NCBI GenBank assembly: GCA_000711775.1
Contig: ARYC01017065.1
Location: forward strand, 1 to 64,000
DNA: 64,000 bases
Direction of reading: 5' to 3'
Source of the DNA: Oxytricha trifallax
Lineage: Eukaryota; Ciliophora; Spirotrichea; Sporadotrichida; Oxytrichidae
The position numbers and the translations under genes are program-made. Positions 47,201 through 59,372 of the stretch are shown here, one piece after another. The notes under the pieces are model-generated. The model did not search any database and was not told the origin of the DNA. It worked only from the letters and a program-made list of their open reading frames with translations. How positions within the stretch are numbered: position 1 is the stretch's first letter; each line of letters begins with the position of its first letter.

Positions 47201-50200
47201 ATCTTTGAAATATATGACAAAATAATTTAACATTCAACTGAAAAATAATTTTCATAAATATTTGAAATTATCAGATCATTCTTAAACTGTAAATTGTTTC
47301 CCATTTATTTTATGTGATGAACAATTAAGTTTATAACATGAAAAGGGTGTTAATATAATATAATTTAACTTATTTTTTAATAATATGTGTATTTATATAA
47401 ATCGTTGTTCAAGATTCCTTAAGTTCACCATTGACAAAGTTCTTTAAAAATTTGCCAATTAGTTTATTTTAATTTCTCTGCTCTGGTTTATCACAAAGCT
47501 GAAATATTAATATATTATTACATTTTTATTTATTATATAAGCTGATGAGTATTTTGTACACATTACAGGACAGATAAATGAAAGAAATGCGACTGTGAAA
47601 AGATATAAATCTGAGAAAATAAAAATCAAAGATTTATACATATTTTATCTACACAAAAAATTATCTGAGCTGAATTCCTCTCATTTAAAGTTTTTATTAA
47701 AGAGTTTAAAATTTCTTTATCATTAATTCTTTTTGATTAAATATAATCAATCCCTTATTTTTATTTCAAAAAATTGGTAAGAATAGTTTTGACTTTGTAC
47801 TAACTTTTTAATTACAAAATCAAAAAGGTATTTGAATAAAATTAGATTTGTTAATATATGCCTTATTTAACTTGGGGTTACTATAAAGACAAGATGGATT
47901 GCGTTTTATCAGATACAACAGCTACGAAGAGAAGATTGTTTATTTATGATACTATCCCTAATAACGATTGCATTTCATTTGATGTTTCATAAACACAGAT
48001 TACTGCTTAAATTAAAAATAACTTATAAAAATTATAAAATCTTAATAAAGCTGACTAGGTTGAAAAGTTGCTATAAAAATATATTATTTGCAAAATTAAT
48101 ATTTTCGATTAGTTATATCATACACGCCTTTATTAGTTAATGTGACATATGAAACTAATGCATTTGGAGTAATTGGAGCTAATTAATTTGTAAATTTTGG
48201 AAATTTTACGATTTATTTTTAGAATAATTTATACTTTTTTAGCATATAACTAGAGTTTCAACAATAGCGACCTTAACTTCTACTCATAATTGTATTTTAA
48301 TTTTAATATTTATAAATAAGCGTAAATTTCTGTTTTCAATAGAGAAACGGATAAGCTCTGCAGAGCCTTATACATTCCTGAAATTACTTAACTCACCTTT
48401 GAATTAAATATATTTTTAATAATTGTATTCTTTTGAAGTAGATCTTGTAAATCCTCAAATTGCATTGTATCCCAAATTATATTTTGACATACCAGCATCC
48501 AACTCTTGGAGTGGATATACATGCACTACTTCTATATAGTATAGTGTCATTCCACCAAAATAATAATTTAAATTTAAAAAGATTTCACCGGATTCATTGA
48601 CACTGAATCACATTATTACAAAAATAAATATAAAAACTAAGATAATAAACATGATTTACTATATATTATAAAAATAAATTCTCAATTCAAAAATAATGTA
48701 TCCAGTCATAACTAATCTCATGTTGCTTTTAAAATGAATTTAGATACAGGATATAATTTGTCCAGCTACTTTTAATATATTATTATTATTAACTTTTTTT
48801 TATCAACAAACAAAAATAGAAGAGATAAAATAATTTTATTTATTATAATTTTTTATAAAATTAAGTTTTATTTTAAATAAAATTATGGCTTATTCTCTAA
48901 AAATTTTCAATATGCTGTTTGATTTAAAATATATTTTCAATAATTCAAGTGTAGTGATAAATTAAAAAACTAAATAAAATAAAAAAATAAGATTTAATTA
49001 TATTTTCATATAGAATTTTAATTTAAAGAGACTATAATATATGCTTGAATTTAATATCAAATCCCATATCTTGAAATTAATTACTCAAATTCATTCAAGT
49101 TAAAGATAAAATTAATTGATTTATAAAATAGAGTTATTAAAAAAGAAAATCAATAAATTTCAATATGTTTTAAATGAGCTCATGATATTCTAGTTTTCTA
49201 AGTTTTAATTAATAATTATTTTTACTATTTTAGCAAATCTTACAATACTTACTTAAAACTTGAATTTAATTAATATATTTATTTAAATATAATTACTAAT
49301 TACCTTAATTCTAAATTTTGTTAAAATAATTTTCTTATATATTTATTTGTTGGATAATAATATATTTTTATTTCATCATTAAAAATATTACTCAGTTGTG
49401 TATTCTATATTTGATTAAAACAAAGTTAAATTTTAATATTTAATTTAATTTTTTAAAGGCCAATCTGTTTAAAAAACCATTAATTATAGAATTTCTTGTG
49501 ACATAACTTAATTTTATTATAATTATGATTATAATAAATAAATTTAATGACAAATTGGACTTTCATAAAGAACTATCTTAAATAGATATCGATTATTTTG
49601 TAGGTGATAATGCAACTACATTTGATTTTAAAAGCAACTATTACTTTCCATATACTGCATGTGCATAAGATTAGAAATTATTAAGTATTTAAATTAAAAT
49701 AATTTTGGATTACTAAATTGTTATGTATAATCAGAATTCATAAGTAAATTTACCCTCGTTCTTAGTTTTTGATAGTGCAGGCAAAAATATTTAATATTTT
49801 ATTTAGTTATATGGTTCTTTTTATATGACTAAATGCCTTTTTATATTTGATTTTTAAATATATCAATAAATCTAATTTATTCATTCAAAAAGTTACAAGT
49901 TCATACATTAAATCGAGATTATAAAAATAACTACACATTTATAGCGAAATTTACTACTTAGAGTTTGGCATAAATAACAACTATCCCAATTTACATAAAA
50001 ATATCTAGTACAGAAATTGCCGAAAGCTCTCCTTATTATATTAATGAAAACACGACTAATAGTAGTAGTACACCAGCAAATATATTATAAATAAATATTT
50101 ATAATTTTGTGAATTCTAATGATTGCGTAATTTAAGATATTAGAATGTTTGCAAAGACAACTTTAAAATATAAATAATGTTAAAAAATAGATTAAACTTA

Positions 50201-50515
50201 ATCAGTATTAATACCTTTATGTTTGCAATCTTAAAATTATGAATTATTAAATAAATAAATAATGAAGTTGAGCTAGGCAATGCAAAGTCATTTTCGAAGT
50301 TTGAAAAAGAAATATTTACATTCAAAATTATTTCTTTTTAATTTGGAATTTTATGAATCTAATTTAATTAAAATTAATTTAAAATTTTTATTTTTGTTTA
50401 TTATCATTATTCTAATTACAAATGAAAAGTAATAGGAGAAATCTTTTAACTAAAATTTTGAATAATTTAAAGTCTCTTCTTTTTTAAATAAGAATTATAT
50501 TTTTATATATAGAAT

Positions 50516-50558
<43 letters not shown>

Positions 50559-53500
50559 ATTTCTCCCACAAACTAAAAACATAGGCACTTATAAAATACT
50601 GATCTCAATAAGTGATATTAACAAAAAACTACTCAAAATAAATTATAAATAAATTTAAATTTAAAAATCACATCATTTAATTTGATTGTTTAGAAAAAGC
50701 CTTTAATTAATTTAGGATGCCAAAATAAAGATTTATGTTAGCCTTATATTCTTAATATCAATATGGAAGGATTGATGACAATAAATTCTTTTTATAGTTA
50801 AACATTATAATTACTTTTATTTTAAGTTTATATTTTCCAAAGTCCATTGGTATTCCAAGTTCTAATTTATTTACAAACGTTACTTAGGATCTATCCTTCG
50901 AAATAATTTTTATAACTTTTCAAATTATGAAATTTTTAATAATTTTTAGCAGTAAACAGGTTGAGACATTTGTAAATTCTGTTAGTATTAAGGAATTTAC
51001 TAAATAAAAGATGCTTTTGTAGTTAGGATTCTAAAACCCATAGTATAAACTCTAAAATATTTAAAATATTTTATAAAGTATATATCTTAACAAGATGTAA
51101 GATTTTGACTTTAATAGTTATAGGGGTATGATAGTATCTAAGTTACTTTCGAGGATAATTTTAGTTTTATTTTTTTAAGATTAAAATCGCTTCTTCAGAA
51201 CAAATGATTAATTTTTTTAATTTAAATGATTTTGAAATAGATGATAATCTTTAAATATCAAGCCAGATACCTCCTTAAATTTCTAATTCAAGTATCTTAT
51301 ATCACATTTAATCAATTATTTTTTATAGCTTTGATGCAAACAGTTAAGAAGGCTTTTCAATTGATGGACTCTTCACTCTCAGGAAGTATTGTCTCTAATT
51401 TGTTTTTAGCATTTTTCTTGGGAGTATCGCTCAAATAAATTTGGAGTCTACTAAACACACTATAAATTATTACTCACATCCCACTGCTTGGAATCACAAT
51501 ACCTTCAAATCTAATGATATCATTAATTTATTACTAAATAATACCCCGAAAAAGAAATTGTTATAGGAAATAAGATTTTAATTCAATTAGATACATAAAT
51601 ATTAAAATTAAACTAGAAGATATAAAATTTTATTTATTATCAATTTAATTATCATAAACAAATACATACTTTTATCTATTATTTAGAATATTTATTTTTT
51701 GTATACTCAAATTTATATTATTTTAATTATTATAAATATGCTTGTAAACGATAATAGATATTTCGAATGTTGATAGAATTTATTCAATTTGAGGGAAATT
51801 AAATAAATTAAAATTGGGATAAATTTCATTTAAGATCAGCTGAATTTATTTTTCTCTATAGAATTCTTTTTATATTATATACATGACATTTTCCATTTTT
51901 TTTTTTTTATTTTATTCTGTAATATTATAACCTAAAATAAATCAATTATGCCCCAAATTAAATTTTATTAAATGATTTCTGTACGAGCTCTAAATTTTAA
52001 AATTTAGGTCGATTTTAAATCATATGGATATTATTTTGATTATTTTCCAAATTAATTAAACATTCCTAATATAAAAATTGTCCCCAAAGAACTAACTAAC
52101 TACTTTTTACAATAATTTGATAATACTTCTAAAAGCTCAAACGATGCTTATAGCTTAATGGATATCTTTTAATTAATATGTTGTTTCATGCTTTTGATCA
52201 AATTTAACTTCATTACGATATTCTGATTCAGATTTTGCTAAAAATATTGGGACTATGATCATGATAATAATTTAAATTATATTTACAAATTTAATTTTCT
52301 TGGCTTTTACATTAGCTTTAATATTTCTAGTTATTTACTTAACTAAGAAATATCCCAAGTAATTTTTGAATATTGTTAAAATACAGTAGAGATTTAAATC
52401 ATTAAATAAAATTAATTACTTTATTTTCTCTCAATTTTTATACTATTATTCCTCTTAAAATTAAGAATCAATTTAATTTATCAATATCTTTGAATTGTCT
52501 TAATATAAATAATTTATATTTAATTTTATCATATCACTATTTAATTACTTTCTAAAATACTATTTTAGTAACATTTAATAAAAAAATGAAAGTTCTTTAT
52601 GCTATTAAATACTTTTATTATTTTTTTGATTTTACTGTTAAGACACATTTTAGCTTTCTAAAAGCTTATTAAATTTTGAATTGTCTTTTTAGAGTTAAAT
52701 AGATAATGATGGACATGAAAAATAAGCTTATGTTTGGATCTGTGATAACTTACTTTTCTAAAACATATTTGAAGTTCTTTCTTAGTATTTCTCAAGATAT
52801 GAAAAGTGTAAATAATGTACTTGTAAATTTATTGATAATATAGGCTTCGTTTGATGATCTAAATAAAGAAAAATAATAATCTTTCTTAAGTAATTCCAGT
52901 GGCTATAATATTTGTATTTCTTATATTATATCCATTCATAGTGGTACTATTCTTGAATTAAAAAGAAAAGTGAAGGGGGGGGTATTTCATGATCAGTATT
53001 GAGAAATAAAAATTATTAAGAAAGTTTGCTGGCTTGTAAATTTTTTATAAAAAGATATTTTATATCAGTAAAAAATATGCTTTTCATATTTAAAAAAATA
53101 TGTAATTTGTTAACCACATTTGAATTAGATTTCTATCATTAATATTTCTTATTTGTGTAGAATAAGATTTTTAATTTTAAATAATATTTTCTACTATTAT
53201 ATATTACTTAAATTTATCGAACTCAGTCCAAGATTTCAGTTTAATACAATAATTACTCTATTGGTTATTAATTGTGTATTAAACTTATTTAATGTGATTC
53301 ATGTTTAATTCATAAATTATAATATAAAAATAATATTTGCTAATAAAATCTATTCTCCCAGAAAAGTTAATACCAGATTAATCATTTATGACTAGATATG
53401 GCTCTTTTTATAATTACATTATACCAACACATAGATTTACAAATTTCTCAATGTTTGTGTTTATAATCAGAAGAACAATATACGTCTTAATACTAAATCT

Positions 53501-56500
53501 ATTGCTTGTTTTTTTTTTAATTTATTGAAAAATTAAAAATAGGTTTAGTATTCTTAAGAGATCAAGGTGCAATATAAATCCAATTATTGGATAATTATGA
53601 ATATCTTAAAAAATAATATCTAAATGCATTTAATTTCATTCCAGTAATATGCTGCTTGCTTAGTTTATTGAACTTATTGATAATAACTAGCACAAAAGCT
53701 TACATAGATCCAATAGATAATTTATTCGAATGTGTGAACGAATTCTCAATATTAATAATAAGTACTTGTATGTTTGGGTTGACTGAATTCCAATAAAATC
53801 TAGACACTAAATATAATTTTGGATTTGCTATTGTAGCAATAGTTCTTATAAACATTCTATTTAATTTGAGCTTGTTCTTTATAATTTAATTTATATAATA
53901 ATATTTTTAATTCTTTTTATCAATGATCAAATTATTGATTTAATTATCCAAAAAATTCTACTTAAAAATAAAATAAGCTTTATTAAAGAGAAGTTAGAGA
54001 ATTAAAGAGGAATCAAAACCTTAAATATATTTAGTAATTTGATTGAGCTTTTGATTGATAATTGCATAATAAATATTAAGTTGAGTAGGGGTTATCTAGA
54101 GAAATATTTATGAATTATTATAAATAAGGTGATAAGTAAATACAATTTTTTGTTAATATACTATGATTGTTGATATAAAAACATAATTTCTCAATAATTA
54201 AAGATAGTTAAAAAATTATATATTTTTAGGGTAATTTGATTGAAAAAAAGTTAAGGGATAAAGTGAATTTTACCAGTGAAGACTTTTATGAGAATAATTC
54301 ACAAAGTAATACTCTAATATAAAATTAATCATATAAAGCATTAAAAATATTTCAAGATAAAAAAAAATGAATAAAAGTTTAATAAAAAGGAGTGATAATA
54401 AGGTGGGGTCGAATAAAGGACTCATATTTTGCTTCATTCTTAATCCACTACAAAAACCAGGAATATTAAATGAAGCAAAAATTATTAATAAAATTTATAT
54501 ATAATTTTTAGTGTTTTAAATAAATTTTACTTTAGTAAAGAATAATTGAAGTGGAAAAGCAAATTGAAAAAGAAGTATTACAAAGCTTATAGATTTAAAA
54601 TCAATCAAAATTTAGGGTTCTAAATATTAAGAGAAATTAAAAGCAAAATAGAAAATTAGTTATTACTCTATTCAAATTTCATTAGTAAAAATAAAATAAA
54701 TCTAAATTTATTTATTTATTGAAGAAAAATAACATTCTATTTACAGGAATAATTACTATCCAAAGTATTATATAAGATTATATCTATTAATATATTTTTA
54801 GATTTGAATTCCTAATCAACTTGAAATTGTCAAAAGCAAAATGATTCTAATTAGATGTTGAAAATATGCTGGATTTTTACACTTAATTATTTATTTTTAT
54901 AATGAAGAAGTAAGTTTATTTAAATCAGAAATAAGATTTTAAGAATAGTATAATTTATATTTTTATGAGGTAAATTTACTCTGGAGAATAATGACTTATA
55001 AATCATTTAAATGTATTATTATCAATATAATTAAGACTATATTAAAAAATAATTTCATAAGTTTTTATGAATAATAAAAAAATCAATTGATTTGAATTTT
55101 ACGAATTCAAATAAATTGTTAAAATTGGACTTTAATTTTTAAGTTTTATGAATTTAGCCACAATTATTTAATTAATTAGAAAAAAATTTTATTAAAATTA
55201 TGATATTTATTAATAAGATAACTCATAAAATAGTCATTATAATCAATAGAAACATCAGTAGACTTAAGAGAAAAGGATTTTGATAGCATTTTAAAGAATT
55301 GTAGTTTAAATAATAATGTAAAAATACATTAGAATTTGGAAATTTATTTTAAATTAAATATATAAAATTAATCAAAATCGTGGCTGTTAAAGTTGGCCAA
55401 TTTAAACTGTATTGGGCTCTTTCAAAAAAGATTTCAAATTTAGCTGGACTTTACTATTTGTGGTACTATTTTATTTCATCCATTGAGTGAGATAACTTGA
55501 GTTTAATGTTATGCCATAATTTATTGAATTTAAATGCTTCTAATTAAACTCAAGTTATCTCACTCTAGGGATGAAATAAAATAGTACCACAAATTGTAAA
55601 GTCCAGCTAATTTTGAATTCTTTATCTAAAGAGCTCAATACAGTTTAAATTGGCCAACTTTAACAGCCACGATTTTGATTAATTTTATATATTAAATTTA
55701 AATTAAATTTCCAAATTCTAATGTATTTCAACAGTACGAAATATGTTGGGTTGTAAATTATCGATTAAGTTATTTATTTTAAAAACTTTTTTCTTTCTTA
55801 AATTTTTTTATAGTTTTTTTTTAACAATTTTTAAACAAAACAAACTATTTTTTCTTATGAAAATAATTAATTTTGTTTTCAGAGAAAAAAAAATTTTATA
55901 TTTGTATTAAAAAATTTGGAAAAAAGTAATTTTATCTATAAATCAATATAATTTAATAATTATTTCTTTTAATTAACACACTATTAATTATTTTAAATAA
56001 AAGATTAAAATTTTTATAAATATATGCAAATAATTTGTGTTATCTCCCCTTGTTTAAGGTAAAATTAAAAAGAAAAATCCATCCTAAAATTAAAACTTGA
56101 TTTCTAAATAAATTTTACAAGTCAAAGCAAAAAAATACAATTTATTAAATGCTTCTTAAAATAATAGTATTTCGTTTAGCCAAGATTTAAGTTCAGAAAC
56201 TAGTATTGAACATTTTTATTGTTAGTTTTTATAAATTAATTCTGCATTCATAAAACCAATAAAATTTATAATGCAATTAATTTACTTTTATGAATTAATT
56301 TTAATTATAAAAAGAAAGCTTCAATTATATAAATAAATGAATATTATAAAGTATAATTCAAAATACATATATTTAGTGGCAAGTTATAATATATAAATTT
56401 ATATTTAAGTGTTTTTATTCAGTTATCAAATGGACTTAGATTAAAGCATTAGAGATAAAAAAGACTTAAAACAAATTAGATAGAACTAAGTTTAATAACA

Positions 56501-56748
56501 AAAAAATTAAAATATAAATCAAAACTAATAATTACCTATCTTTGCAAATTTAATTAAATAAATTTATTATTCAATATTAATTATAATAAATTTCATTAAT
56601 ATATATAAATCAACAATAATTGAAGCCAGAGTTACCTTCCCATTAATAAGCTGATATTATAAGAGAAAATTTAAATTTATTGCTAATGGAAAAAAGATTA
56701 AAATAATTACAAAAGAAGGCTATATTTGGTGATATTAAAAGAATGTGA
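44292..56748 (+). CDS. Paralog B: large secreted/multispanning membrane protein gene in many MDSs
   Basis: Starts MKQLISLILILLQIISSVKL (signal peptide) and ends IFGDIKRM plus TGA at 56746-56748. Blocks match paralog A in order: ANENYTHFCNFH (about 44680), VTIDSNGKGAIL (44805), SGTRIVVLIFNPS (45415), MPSGVYY (45575), NATVKRYKS (47585), TWGYYKDKMDC (47870), DIPASNSWSGYTCTTS (48485), SSPYYINENTTNSSS (50020). The membrane region starts near 51330 (SNLFLAFFLGVSLKQIWSLL), continues at 52270 and 52710, and reaches INILFNLSLFF at 53850. A Gln-rich tail follows from 53900. It carries one G-run MITE and one palindromic MITE inside coding blocks that A lacks. Function unknown. Confidence 0.75.
50517..50556. 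repeat. (AAT)n microsatellite, about 13 units
   Basis: Uninterrupted AAT repeats in an IES of paralog B. Confidence 0.9.
51292..51328 (+). other. 37-bp intron in paralog B
   Basis: GTATC start and TTTTATAG end. Joins SNS to TLMQTVKK. Same place as the intron at 14383 in paralog A, with different sequence. Confidence 0.7.
52964..53367. mobile_element. G-run MITE, copy 5, inserted in coding sequence of paralog B
   Basis: Flanked by the 8-bp direct repeat AGAAAAGT (52964-52971 and 53360-53367). The left end is a run of nine G then TATTTCATGATC; the right end is weak (TTCTCCC). Paralog A has the uninterrupted site near 15560. Collapsing the repeat gives NQKEKLIPDQSFMTRYGSFY in B against NEKQLPESSFMTRYGSFY in A. 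396 bp, non-coding; behaves as an IES. Confidence 0.8.
55314..55736. mobile_element. Palindromic TA-type MITE, copy 3, inserted in coding sequence of paralog B
   Basis: Flanked by TA (55314-55315 and 55735-55736). Ends TGTAAAAATACATTAGAATT and, on the other strand, TGTTGAAATACATTAGAATT. The arms are near-perfect inverted repeats with AGCTGGACTTTACTATTTGT and GTGAGATAACTTGAGTTTAA. Paralogs A (near 17350) and C (near 865) lack it. Removing it with one TA gives KNCSLNNTKYVGL in frame, matching NEFKNKYVQG of A. About 419 bp. Confidence 0.85.
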
Positions 56749-57284
56749 AATATTTATATTAAATTTTATCTCTATTTTTACGTATTGTAAAAACAAAAAT
56801 ATCAAAATTTAAATATTCATTTTAAATTAAAATATACATATTTTTGAATTTATAACTTTTTCATCTTGCAAGACTTAAATTTTTATTCTTGTAGAGCTTG
56901 TTTCAATATTATTAGTGTCCTAATTTTAATATCATAAATCAATAAAAGCAAAAATAAAAAATAAATATATACATTAATTAATTATATAAATAATTTCAAT
57001 AATTTAAAAGTAGTTAATTACAATGTTATGATTATTATAATTTATTAAATAATTTTATTAAATAGAATATAGCCTATTTAATTTTAAAAATAAATGAGTC
57101 TAAATATTAAGTCAAATCTAAAATTTTATAATAAATTAAGTTTTATAGTAATTAATATATTGATTAACTAAATATCTATTATATAAAATCATTAAAATTT
57201 AAGGACAAAGCATTCTTATTATAAATAGAATAAAAATGATAATATACTTATGGATACTTTTATAAATAACATTCAAAAATTCTT
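56749..57284. other. A+T-rich spacer
   Basis: No coding block, RNA or repeat recognised between the stop of paralog B and the next gene blocks. Confidence 0.5.
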
Positions 57285-57790
57285 TTTAAGTTATCACGGA
57301 CACACAAAAATTCCCCTACGCAATCACATCTACTAATGGAGATTTTACTCTTAATGATTTATTAATTTTGTGTAAAATTTTACAATTATATAAAAATGAT
57401 ATGCAGTTTATATCTGTATCAGAAATATGCGCTGTTGGTGACACCAAAACAATCTCTGGTGCAAATACCAAAAAAATAAATTAAATTACAATCATATAAA
57501 TTATTAACTTTAATTTGGGCTCTATTAAATGTTAATGCTTTTATGTGTATTAAGGATGGAAATATCACATGGCAAAGACAATTACCTTACACTCATGAAT
57601 ACGACAGAATCTTGATTCATAAGTCATTTTAACATATGGTTGTATATAATAATAAACATTCAACAAAGGACCTCACATTTTTATGTATTATAATTATAAT
57701 AATTAGCATTTAGTCAAGTGGGAATTAAAGGAATTAATGCAATGATCACTTATACCAATCCTAGTTTAAATTAAAATGACTATTAAACTT
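57285..57790 (+). CDS. Unrecognised gene, three coding blocks
   Basis: Block 1 (about 57292-57480): KFPYAITSTNGDFTLNDLLI, then MQFISVSEICAVGDTKTISG. Block 2 (about 57530-57680): NAFMCIKDGNITWQRQLPYT, then YDRILIHKSFQHMVVYNNKH. Block 3 (about 57712-57780): QVGIKGINAMITYTNPSLNQ. The GNITWQRQL pattern recalls beta-propeller-like repeats of ciliate surface proteins, but this is only a guess. Start and stop are not seen. A+T-rich IESs separate the blocks. Confidence 0.5.
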
Positions 57791-58952
57791 TGAATAAATT
57801 AATTATATATAATAAATTACTATTCTGCACAATATTTTCTGAATAGCAAATATAATGATGAACTATACAATTTAATTAATAATTTTATGTAAAGATACAG
57901 ACTTCTTATTCCTTATGATTCATCATTTATAAAAATATTAATTTGAATTCTTTTATAAAGAGTATTGAGCCTCAATGAGATTTAGGTAAAGAATATTCAC
58001 TATAAAAATTATTAAACATTATAAAGCAAAAAAAAACAAAAATATCTTATAAAAAAATTATAAAATATCATTTACGGATACTTAACTCCATTTTCAAGGC
58101 TTTTTTATAAAAATTAAAGATAACCTCTCCATTTTATTTACACTAAAAGTAATTTTAAAGATATTTTTATGTTTTTTTTTTCCCTTGTAATTTCTCGATT
58201 CTTAAAAAGTTTATTTTTATAATGGAATAGCAGAAAAAGTTTATATATCTTAACATAAATAGTAATTTATCGTCATTTTATAAAATAACTTATACAGGAT
58301 CGTGAAATTATAAAAAAAATATTAAATTAAACATTAAAATCTAAAATATAAAATATTTTAGGTTTTAATAAAGTCTCAATTTCTCTTTAAATAAATTATA
58401 ATTTGCTTTGACAATGGTTTCAAGTTTCCTAAAGATATATTTTAGACTTTTTTTAATTAGTATATTTTAGTTCTTATCGCTTTCTTTTGTTTGTAAATTT
58501 CTTAGATAATATATTTTTCCTTGATTTTTCTAAAGACAACTAATCATATAAAAATCTTAATAATATTAATTTTTATATCTTTTATTCTGGCTACCAAACA
58601 ATCCGAAAAATAATTTTTTAAATAATAATTAAGATAGTAGCTAATATATTTTTTAAAAAATTTCATTGATAAATTAAGAAGATTCTCCCCAATAATTTAT
58701 TCATATCTATTAAAAAAATTTATATTTATCATAGACTTTCTCACTAGTAAAATATGTATACTAATCGGTATCTTCAAAATATTTTATTCATTTATTTTAT
58801 TAATATGAACCCAATTGGTCTACTAAATTTAGCAAGACAAACTCATTCAATTAAAAATTTATTCCATTTAATGGCGGTTTTCATTTTGACTCTTAATTAA
58901 TAAAATTAATGCAAATAAATTAAAAACTTCCAAGATAATTTCAAACACCAAA
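57791..58952. other. A+T-rich DNA without a recognised gene
   Basis: May hold IESs and small blocks of the preceding gene; nothing I can support. Confidence 0.4.
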
Positions 58953-59372
58953 ATTATATTTGGGGGGAGTTTCATGCCACCTCCTAGGAAATTTCTTGCC
59001 TCCTAAGGTATTTTCCTGCAACCAATATTAAGATTTATATTTTTTTGCAATAAAAATATTAGAAACTTATAATTCACAATTTAAATTACGATAACTATAT
59101 ATTATAACAGTTTTATAAGATAATTATTTTAAGGATCATATTCATTCTTTATCTAAAAAAATATTTATATACTTAAAAAATATTAAACTTTATTGTATTA
59201 ATTAATAATTAAAATGATTTTCATTAAAATTTTTAATCTTATTCATTGTATAAATTATATTGGATGCTTGATTATAAACAATTGGATCATTATTGATTAT
59301 AAAGAGTATTAAAAATTAATAAAATATACAATTTTTTTAGGTATGGGGAGGAAACTTCCCCCGATTATATTT
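58953..59372. mobile_element. G-run/C-run MITE, copy 6, with 9-bp target duplication
   Basis: Flanked by ATTATATTT (58953-58961 and 59364-59372). The left end is GGGGGGAGTTTCATGCCACC; the reverse complement of the right end is GGGGGAAGTTTCCTCCCCAT. Inside, TTTCCTGCAACCAAT and GCAATAAAAATATTAGAAAC match copy 1 at 7247. 411 bp of unique insert, non-coding. Confidence 0.85.

Noticed and set aside
50517-50556. AAT repeat as a CRISPR or satellite array
   Set aside because: Simple trinucleotide repeat without spacers.
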